Made by a program: the position numbers and the translations under genes
Assembly (NCBI GenBank): GCA_902459845.2
Contig: CABPSV020000188.1
Coordinates: forward strand, 1 to 14,992
DNA from: Hepatocystis sp. ex Piliocolobus tephrosceles
Taxonomy: Eukaryota; Apicomplexa; Aconoidasida; Haemosporida; Plasmodiidae
Direction: 5' to 3'
DNA: 14,992 nt
Notes under the pieces: generated by a model
Databases searched by the model: none
What the model saw: the letters and a program-made list of their open reading frames with translations, nothing else
What the model was told of the DNA's origin: nothing
Shown: positions 8,458 to 14,992 of the stretch, piece after piece
Numbering within the stretch: the first letter of the stretch is position 1
Layout of the letters: each line of letters opens with the position of its first letter

Positions 8458-8700
8458 TTTTAGTGCATATTTTGTTTTTATACAATTAAATGGGGGGATG
8501 ATACTTTTACTGTCGTTGAACTTCTATTTATATATATATATATATATATAGTTATATGTATAAACGTGTAGATACATATAAAGTTATATACACGTACGTA
8601 CAAATATATAAAATATACAGACAAGTACATAAAATGTACATATTTATTAATTATATAAACGTATTTAGGTATAAACATATGCATATATATATGAACAAAT
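8458..8700 (-). promoter_or_regulatory. Probable NOT1 5' leader with candidate uORF and C-run
   Basis: This is sequence immediately upstream of the NOT1 start. The transcription start is not visible. A 68-codon minus-strand reading frame, 8684 to 8478, begins with ATG and stops 20 bases before the NOT1 ATG, so it would be an upstream ORF if the mRNA begins beyond 8684. Its product is Tyr/Ile-rich and encoded largely by TA-rich DNA, so a functional peptide is unlikely. A run of six C on the coding strand (plus-strand G6 at 8492-8497) is unusual in this A+T-rich setting. A (TA)11 tract lies at 8529-8550. Confidence 0.4.
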
Positions 8701-9098
8701 ATATAAATGTAAAAATAATTTTATACATATATATATTAATGTGAACATAAATATACAAATGTAAACATAAATGTATGTATAATTACAGGTATAAATATGT
8801 GTATAAATACATATTTAAATACTTGCACAAATACATGCATAAATACATAAATGTTTGTATAATTATATAAAAATAAATATATTTCTATTGACTTTTTTTT
8901 TTTCTTTTTCTTTTTTTTCGTTTTTTAATTTTATTTTAATTGCATTTATTTTTGTTTCCTTCAATATGCTCACATATAGTATTGTGCCTTGTTCAAATTT
9001 TACAAATTAAAAACAGGAGTAAAAATTACTTTATGATGTTTACTAAAAGATGTATAAATTTCAAATGGTAAAATATATAAGTACATAAATGTGAATAA

Positions 9099-9172
<74 letters not shown>

Positions 9173-9381
9173 CCTTTTTTTTCTATAAAATGCAAAATTC
9201 ATATATTTATATATATACAAATATAATTTGCTTCTGTTCACCAATTTTTTTTTCTTTACAAACAAAAAAATGTAACAGTATAATATAATATTTTAGTGCA
9301 TTCGAGTTACTATAAAATGTACAAAATTTTTATAATATTATAAATATACCAATATTGAGGGGTTACAAAATTTTGGCACCG

Positions 9382-9382
<1 letters not shown>
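8701..9382. other. Intergenic, NOT1 upstream: microsatellites and homopolymers
   Basis: No gene is seen. The part up to about 8880 is built of degenerate ataaatacat/acataaatgta-type words. An (AT)19 tract at 9103-9140 runs directly into a T33 tract at 9140-9172. Such poly(dA:dT) stretches are typical nucleosome-poor boundaries in P. falciparum intergenic DNA (established in general, inferred here). Confidence 0.7.
9103..9172. repeat. (AT)n joined to poly(T)
   Basis: About 19 AT dinucleotides at 9103-9140 join a run of 33 T at 9140-9172. Length is liable to sequencing and replication slippage. Confidence 0.97.

Positions 9383-9383
<1 letters not shown>

Positions 9384-9417
<34 letters not shown>
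9384..9417. repeat. (TA)17 microsatellite
   Basis: This is an uninterrupted TA dinucleotide tract in the NOT1-CK2 beta intergenic region. It follows a short less A+T-rich stretch (about 9355-9383). Confidence 0.97.
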
Positions 9418-9421
<4 letters not shown>

Positions 9422-9889
9422 GTATATATATATAAACATTTATGCATTTATAAACATATACATATAAATATTCGTAATTATAAATCTTTATGTAACTGAA
9501 AACATTTGCGCCCTAAGTTATGAAATGTATGTTTTATATATTACATATATTTATATTTGTGTTTATATATAAATACATATATATTATAATGTACTTATCC
9601 GTAAGCTTAAAACTTATATGCTAACAATATATATGAAACACATTCTCAAATTTCAGTACAATGTTCTTACATTATTTTTGTGTTACTAATTACAATTTAT
9701 GCATAATACATAATATAAAATAATTTTTTGTTCCTTTTTTTTTTTGGTCCTTTAATTTTATATTTTTTTAATTTATTTTTATTTACTTATTCTACATAAA
9801 TTTTTTTACTAAATTTTATTTTCTTATGCTATAAGCTTGGACAAATATATATATATATATATATATATGTATATTAATTATATATATAA

Positions 9890-9924
<35 letters not shown>

Positions 9925-10122
9925 AAATTGAATGTTAAAAAAATGAAAAATGTATGTATTTCATAAAAAATTATAAACTTCTAATTTTATATAAGGTATT
10001 AAATGTAAAGAATTTTAATTAGTTTTTGTAAATAAGGCGACACATATCTATTTATTAATTCTATTTTCCATTATATTTGGCGTATTACATACAAGCCTAA
10101 TCTCTTGTTTCTATCTTTATTT
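9418..10122. other. Intergenic, no gene seen
   Basis: A+T-rich sequence with stop codons in every frame. It contains a TA tract near 9846-9868 and a T26 tract at 9892-9917. I see no tRNA, snoRNA box pair or conserved coding. Confidence 0.65.
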
Positions 10123-10124
10123 GC

Positions 10125-10377
10125 TTTTTTTTTTTTTTTTTTTTTTTTATTTGTTTGTTTCATTGTTTACTTGCTTATTTTTTTGTTCATTTGTGTTTCA
10201 TTGTTTGTTTGTCTGCTAGTTTGTTTTTTTGTCTGTTTGTTTGTCTGTTTGTTTGTTTTTTTATTTGTTTTTTTATTTATTTTTTTATTTGTTTTTTTGT
10301 TTGCTTTTTTGTTTGTTTTTTTTTTAAAGGTGGAAAGGAAGTGGGTAGTTGATTTAATTTTTTTTTTTTTTTTTTTT
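10125..10377. repeat. T-rich / GTTT low-complexity block
   Basis: A T24 tract (10125-10148) is followed by about 175 bases of degenerate tttg/tctg words with very few A on the plus strand, then a short mixed spacer and another long T run (about 10359-10377). The plus-strand frame through it would encode only Phe, Leu, Val and Cys, as expected of simple sequence, so it is not called as a gene. Confidence 0.9.
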
Positions 10378-10510
10378 ACAAGGTTTATTTTTAAAAAAAA
10401 GAAATCTTTGATGTGTGCATTTTCATTTTATTATATTTTCTTATACACAAAGCTTTATATAAAAATCATGCGTGGAGTGTATTCTAATTTTGTTCCCATT
10501 TATATATGTT

Positions 10511-10553
<43 letters not shown>

Positions 10554-10982
10554 TTAAACATGGTAACAATTGCAATGCACAAATTTCTTATTGTTTACAT
10601 AGAATATACACTTACAAAATGTTTATAAATATTATATACATATTTTAAGTATATGTTTATATTCTTATTTATGTATATACCTATTTACACATTTGTGTGT
10701 TGTTCTATATTTATAAAAGTGACTAAAAAAAGTAAAATTAATAAAAAATAAATGAAGAATTCATCTTTATTTTATTTGTAATTTTAAATATATTAAAATG
10801 TTAAAACCATTAGTATAATTGTTAATTTATGTAGGCACATATTTTGGTTTTCGACACTATTCTAAAAATGAAAAATATATTTCTATAAATAAACATTAAA
10901 TATATATTTATTAGCTTGTTGGAACATAGTTAAACATTTACTATTATAATTTATCATTTTTTTTTTTATACATACGTACGTG

Positions 10983-11014
<32 letters not shown>

Positions 11015-11308
11015 GTTAACATTTTGTTACATAATTGTTATACCACATTACGTTGTACTTATTTTTATGATTTTTTTTTTTTTCTTAAGTTTAAAGATTT
11101 ACTGCTATTCATAAAAAAAAATAAAATGAACACTTACCGCTTTGATAAAATGTATTATATAATTTATAAAAACTGATGATATAGTAATATGTATTATATT
11201 ATATATAAAATATGAATAAACAAAACACGTATCAATATAAAAGAATGATTTATGATGTTATATATATGTATATATGTAAAAAGTTTTGATTGTGTAAGTT
11301 AGTAGCGC
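10378..11308. other. Intergenic, no gene seen
   Basis: Holds a 35-base TA tract (10518-10552) and a T29 tract (10983-11011) preceded at once by an ACGTACGT palindrome (10974-10981). The rest is A+T-rich sequence without sustained reading frames. The stretch includes a few less repetitive patches (about 10560-10620 and 10800-10870). Confidence 0.65.
10518..10552. repeat. (AT)n microsatellite
   Basis: An uninterrupted alternating A/T tract of 35 bases, preceded by two tacata words. Confidence 0.97.
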
Positions 11309-11370
11309 ATATATATACATATATATACATATATATACATATATATACATACATATACATATATACACAT
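11309..11370. repeat. 10-bp tandem repeat atatatacat
   Basis: Four exact consecutive copies of the 10-bp unit occupy 11311-11350, followed by degenerate copies to about 11370. On DNA this unit has roughly one helical turn of period. No coding is implied. Confidence 0.93.
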
Positions 11371-11425
11371 AAATTTAATTTGATTATTTGCAAATTGATT
11401 TTCGTTTTTAGTTTTATTTTTCTTT

Positions 11426-11429
<4 letters not shown>

Positions 11430-11465
<36 letters not shown>
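11430..11465. repeat. Poly(A) tract, 36 bases
   Basis: Uninterrupted A run on the plus strand. Confidence 0.97.
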
Positions 11466-11466
<1 letters not shown>

Positions 11467-12183
11467 AGCTTTAATTTTTTATATCAAAAAAATAAACTAC
11501 ATTAAATTAAGCATATTATTTTTTTTTTTATTTTGTCTATCTTGAGAATGCTTTTTCATTTAATAATTCATTTAAAGTTGACTTTGTTTTATTTTAATTT
11601 TTTTTTTTTTTTTTATTATATTTTATTATTATTAATTCTTTATAAATTTTTTTTTTTAAACAAATGATATAATAAATAATTATAAAATTAACAATAGACT
11701 CATCGGTATAATGAAGTGATCCAATTTAATTTGGTTATAATTAAGCGACAATAAGAGGTAGCATAAATGAGATGTATTCATATATTAACATTACTGTAGA
11801 ATTATGTGTGAGAAAATTCCCTCCAAAAAAAAATTAGATAATGTGATATAAAACAATTTGTAAAAATAAAAAATGAAAAAAAAATAATATACTTTATAAA
11901 TTTTTTTTTTATTAGAAATTTTTTTTTTTAATGTTATTTGATTTTATATTATTCGATTTAATACGATTTGACCTTTGTTTTTTTGTATTATTAATATGTA
12001 TACAAAATTATTCATTAGCATTTACTTATACAATTGTTTAATATGTTTTGAACAATATATTAATATATTTTTTTTTTCAATTTATTTTATAATTATACTA
12101 AAAATATTAAAAATGAAGCAAAAAGAAAGTTAAAAAATAAATATAAACTATACATAATTAAATATATGCAATTGAAATGTAAT

Positions 12184-12185
<2 letters not shown>

Positions 12186-12232
<47 letters not shown>
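12186..12232. repeat. (AT)n microsatellite, 47 bases
   Basis: The longest alternating A/T tract in the window, about 190 bases downstream of the CK2 beta stop codon. Confidence 0.97.
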
Positions 12233-12237
<5 letters not shown>

Positions 12238-12423
12238 TCTAAGATATTTAGATATGTTTTATGGTATAATCAAATAAATTTAACTTTTTTTTTTTTTTTT
12301 AATAATTATTCTAAATAAAAAAAAAAAAAAAAAAAGACCTGTGCAAGTAGCATAAATAAATGACTGTAACATAAAAAGAAAAAAAAAAAAAAAAAAAAAA
12401 TGAATTAAGTGATACATTTAAAT

Positions 12424-13170
12424 TTATGTATTAGTATCCTTAATTTGAGCTTCTGTTTTTAATAATTTTCTTATATATTTGGGTTTTTTCGCAAGAAATT
12501 TTGCTCTTGCCTGTTCACCAAATTCACCTTTCATAATTTTATATTCTATCCTTGTGAAATTTTGATAAACACCGAAACCAAATATTCTGGGTATACAACA
12601 AGTAGGCGTTTTTAAAGTTTTATAATTTGGATATGTTTGTAAAAAAAGATGAGGAAAGGAAGTTCCAAAAAATGCCCCATCTAAATACATATTCTTTTCA
12701 TAAGATATTTTGTATATTTCTTGACATGATGGGCAATATATATGTACAGGTGCAATTCTAATTGATTCATGCAATCCAATTGGTAGTACATGATACTGTG
12801 CACAACTAACTCTTGGACATGTTCCATAATCACCTTTAGTATATTTATCTTTCATTATAGCTAATCCTTTAGGTGTTAATATAAATTTCTTATGTAATGT
12901 GGAATATAATAAAGCTGCATCTCCTAAATACTTTTCTTTACTATCATCCTCATAATTAATAGGTGAGTCTCCAAGAATAATAGAAATCAACTTATCAACA
13001 TTTGAAACAACCAATTCTATTTCATATGAGTTATAGGCTTCCATTATATACTCAGCATCTACTTCTACTAAAAAATTAGTCAGAGACTTATTAGTAAACC
13101 ATTTTATCCATGATGTGCTTATTTCCTTATAATAAGTATGTTCATTTTTATAGGAGCTATCAAAATTCAT
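12424..13170 (-). CDS. CK2beta: Casein kinase 2 regulatory (beta) subunit
   Basis: A complete 248-residue frame from ATG 13170-13168 to TAA 12426-12424. CK2 beta dimerises through a zinc finger, joins two catalytic alpha chains and steers substrate choice in nucleus and cytoplasm. The whole length aligns with animal CK2 beta (about 215 residues): WIKWF near residue 21, EVDAEYI (36-42), FILTPKGLAIM (96-106), GTCPRVSC (116-123), LPIGL (129-133), YCPSC (145-149) and DGAFFGTSFPHLF (164-176). The zinc ligands are C118, C123, C146 and C149, all present. An N-terminal addition of about 13 residues precedes the conserved start, and the tail after about residue 212 is basic (KFLAKKPKYIRK). No intron is needed. 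P. falciparum has two beta subunits. The short length fits the smaller one, CK2beta1 (from memory). It lies upstream of NOT1 on the same strand, about 4 kb apart, so co-transcription is unlikely. Confidence 0.95.
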   Translation of the reverse strand: MNFDSSYKNEHTYYKEISTSWIKWFTNKSLTNFLVEVDAEYIMEAYNSYEIELVVSNVDKLISIILGDSPINYEDDSKEKYLGDAALLYSTLHKKFILTPKGLAIMKDKYTKGDYGTCPRVSCAQYHVLPIGLHESIRIAPVHIYCPSCQEIYKISYEKNMYLDGAFFGTSFPHLFLQTYPNYKTLKTPTCCIPRIFGFGVYQNFTRIEYKIMKGEFGEQARAKFLAKKPKYIRKLLKTEAQIKDTNT

Positions 13171-13860
13171 TTTATTTTATTATACAACTTAGGATCTTTT
13201 ATCACACCTTATGTATATATGTATGTATAATTTTTCGCTTTCTTAAAATACTCTTATATCAATATACCTATATATATGTATGTATGTATGTGTACTGAAC
13301 AATTTTATCAGTTCGTTTGACCTAAAATTGCTATTTACGTAATTTTATATTAACATTTAAATAAAAGAAATTAACAGTGTTATATTTAATATTTGCTTCT
13401 TTTTTTTTTAATTTATACATATATGATATTTTTTGTATTGTTACAAAACACCTTTTAGAATGCTTAAATGGTTCACTTATTTCATGCTACTATTTCTTGT
13501 GTTTTTGAATTATTGCTATTATTGCTCTTATAATTATTAATATTGTATTATATTTAATTTTTTTTTTTTTAAGCATTCACAAATAGCTTGCCGTTGTATT
13601 TTATTTTAACAAGGTTATATAAAAGTTATATATATTTTTTAACCATATATACTTAAAATATATATATATATATATTGACTGCTTCATAATATTGTTATAA
13701 ATTATTACATATATTAAATTTTTTTTTTTATCCCTTAAAAAAAAAAAAAACGTAAATAAAATATAAATAAAAAAAAAAACGAAAAACAAAATATCATATG
13801 AATTTAAAAAAAAAAGTAAAATGTTCATAAAAGTATAAATATGTTTATATATAACTAAAT

Positions 13861-13900
<40 letters not shown>

Positions 13901-14415
13901 TTATGCATATAATTATGGGTATGTACCTTTGCTTGCTTTTTAAGAAAGTTCTTAAAACCTTTTTTACCTAAATACTGCAATTAAAATCAACTACTGTTAC
14001 CAGAAAACAAACAATTTTTAATTTCAAAATTACGAAAAAGAAAAAAAAAAAAATAATATGTAAATATAAATATGTATATATATATATATATATATATACG
14101 TATGTACGCATGCATACTATAATAGCGCATATTTAACTCGAGTATTTTTAATGAAAAACGAATAATTTATGATTTAATACTACCCTGTTTATTTATGGTT
14201 TAATTCTGTCATTTTTTTCCTTTTCTATTTATTTATTTGTTTTTTTGGGAAACTCTTATTTAAATTCATATGTAAAAATATAAAAATGTATATGAATTAT
14301 ATACATATATTTTTTGCTATACAATAAAATATATATTGGCAAAAAAAAAAATAAAATAAAATAAATATTATTTGCGTAAAGAGTATATTTTCATAAGCTG
14401 CAATCTGCAAAATAA

Positions 14416-14456
<41 letters not shown>

Positions 14457-14917
14457 CAATTCTTAAATATAAGTTAGGGAATATATATTTTTTCTCCTTA
14501 TTACAAAACGAAACTATATTACTAGAGTTTGTGTTTATAGGTTTATATTTAAATTTTATGCCTATATTGTATGTGTTAATTATTTTATGTATTATTATAT
14601 ATAATTTTTTTCTAGTGTAATGCCTTTAAAAAGGTAGTATAAAATTTATATTAGACTAGTATCTAAATAAAGAATAGAAAGGAGGGAAATAGAAAACAAA
14701 ACGAAACAAAAAAAAAAAAAAAAAAAAGAAAATAATAAAAAGATAATAGAAACAAAAGATGTTTTATGAATTAATAAAAATGTAAATTTATGTTTAAACT
14801 ATTTAGTTGCTTTAACTGAGTTTAGCTATTTTATTCTTTATTGTTATTTGTTTTATAAAGTAATAGTATTCGTTTTTGAGCATGTAGCTATAATTAAATA
14901 TTTCTAACTTTTTTTTA

Positions 14918-14954
<37 letters not shown>

Positions 14955-14992
14955 CCTTTATGCAATCATTACAAAATAAAATAGTATATTAT
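13171..14992. other. Intergenic, upstream of CK2 beta (promoter and leader), no further gene seen
   Basis: This should hold the CK2 beta leader and promoter and, to the right, flanking DNA of the next gene. It contains (TA)n tracts at 13865-13897, 14075-14098 and 14419-14453, an A19 tract near 14709-14727 and a T35 tract at 14920-14954. A mixed word at 14099-14116 contains GTACGCATGCAT, including GCATGC, which resembles an ApiAP2-type site, about 930 bases upstream of the CK2 beta ATG. A plus-strand frame at 14372-14620 is YI-repeat and hydrophobic sequence and is not convincing. No TATA box or start site can be singled out in such A+T-rich DNA. Confidence 0.6.
14920..14954. repeat. Poly(T) tract, 35 bases
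   Basis: Uninterrupted T run near the right edge, one of the strongest poly(dA:dT) elements in the window. Confidence 0.97.

Larger units (their letters stand above)
11371..12423. other. Intergenic, presumed CK2 beta 3' region
   Basis: This follows the CK2 beta stop on the minus strand, so its right part should hold the 3' UTR. It contains an A36 tract (11430-11465), several T runs, a 47-base TA tract (12186-12232) and A runs at about 12317-12335 and 12379-12400. The stretch 11695-11830 is less repetitive than its surroundings, but I cannot assign it a function. No polyadenylation site can be fixed from sequence alone. Confidence 0.6.

Noticed and set aside
8470..8530. Possible splice acceptor (acgacag) upstream of the NOT1 ATG implying an earlier coding exon
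   Set aside because: It lacks a pyrimidine tract and no plausible upstream coding sequence is visible on the minus strand. It cannot be excluded without transcript data.
10105..10557. Plus-strand 150-codon frame rich in Phe, Leu, Val and Cys
   Set aside because: It is simply the translation of T-rich, GTTT-type and TA simple sequence. No conserved motif is present.
8458..12423. Possible centromere
   Set aside because: The region is A+T-rich but contains frequent G/C-bearing words and lacks a long regular tandem array over about 2 kb, unlike described P. falciparum centromeres.
14372..14620. Plus-strand 82-codon hydrophobic frame
   Set aside because: Half of it is a (TA)n-encoded Tyr-Ile repeat and the rest is Ile/Leu/Phe-rich as expected from A+T-rich DNA. 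Nothing supports translation.
1..14992. CRISPR array, transposon, prophage or bacterial operon
   Set aside because: All tandem repeats lack unique spacers. No transposase, terminal inverted repeats or ribosome-binding-site pattern is seen, and the genes are eukaryotic.

Overview
The window looks like nuclear DNA of a malaria parasite of the Plasmodium falciparum type (Laverania). It is extremely A+T-rich, its non-coding DNA is packed with poly(dA:dT) and (TA)n tracts, and its conserved eukaryotic proteins are interrupted by long Asn, Gln, Lys and Asp/Glu low-complexity inserts. From memory only, P. falciparum chromosome 11 carries a casein kinase 2 beta gene next to NOT1, which fits this arrangement. 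The species and locus have not been checked against a database.

There are two supported genes, both on the minus strand and arranged head to tail. (1) Positions 8457 down to 1 are one uninterrupted frame of 2819 codons that runs off the left edge without a stop. It encodes NOT1, the scaffold of the CCR4-NOT mRNA deadenylation complex. In order, the protein has a region like the CNOT1 tristetraprolin-binding domain, an Asn-rich linker and a Gln tract, the MIF4G (CAF1-binding) domain, 26 tandem pentapeptides, Asn-rich sequence, the CAF40/CNOT9-binding domain, a helical connector carrying two charged repeat inserts, and the start of the C-terminal NOT1 superfamily homology domain, itself interrupted by a very long insert. 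(2) Positions 13170 to 12424 encode a complete 248-residue casein kinase 2 regulatory (beta) subunit.

The rest is intergenic. It comprises 8458-12423 (3' region of CK2 beta, then promoter and leader of NOT1) and 13171-14992 (upstream of CK2 beta). I see no convincing further gene, RNA gene, mobile element, CRISPR array or centromere there, only microsatellites and homopolymers.

I found no clearly new multi-gene system. The most interesting material is inside NOT1: the apparent absence of the N-terminal HEAT module found in animal and yeast NOT1, the tyrosine-punctuated pentapeptide array in a deadenylation scaffold, and repeated use of 15-bp units in three unrelated low-complexity inserts.
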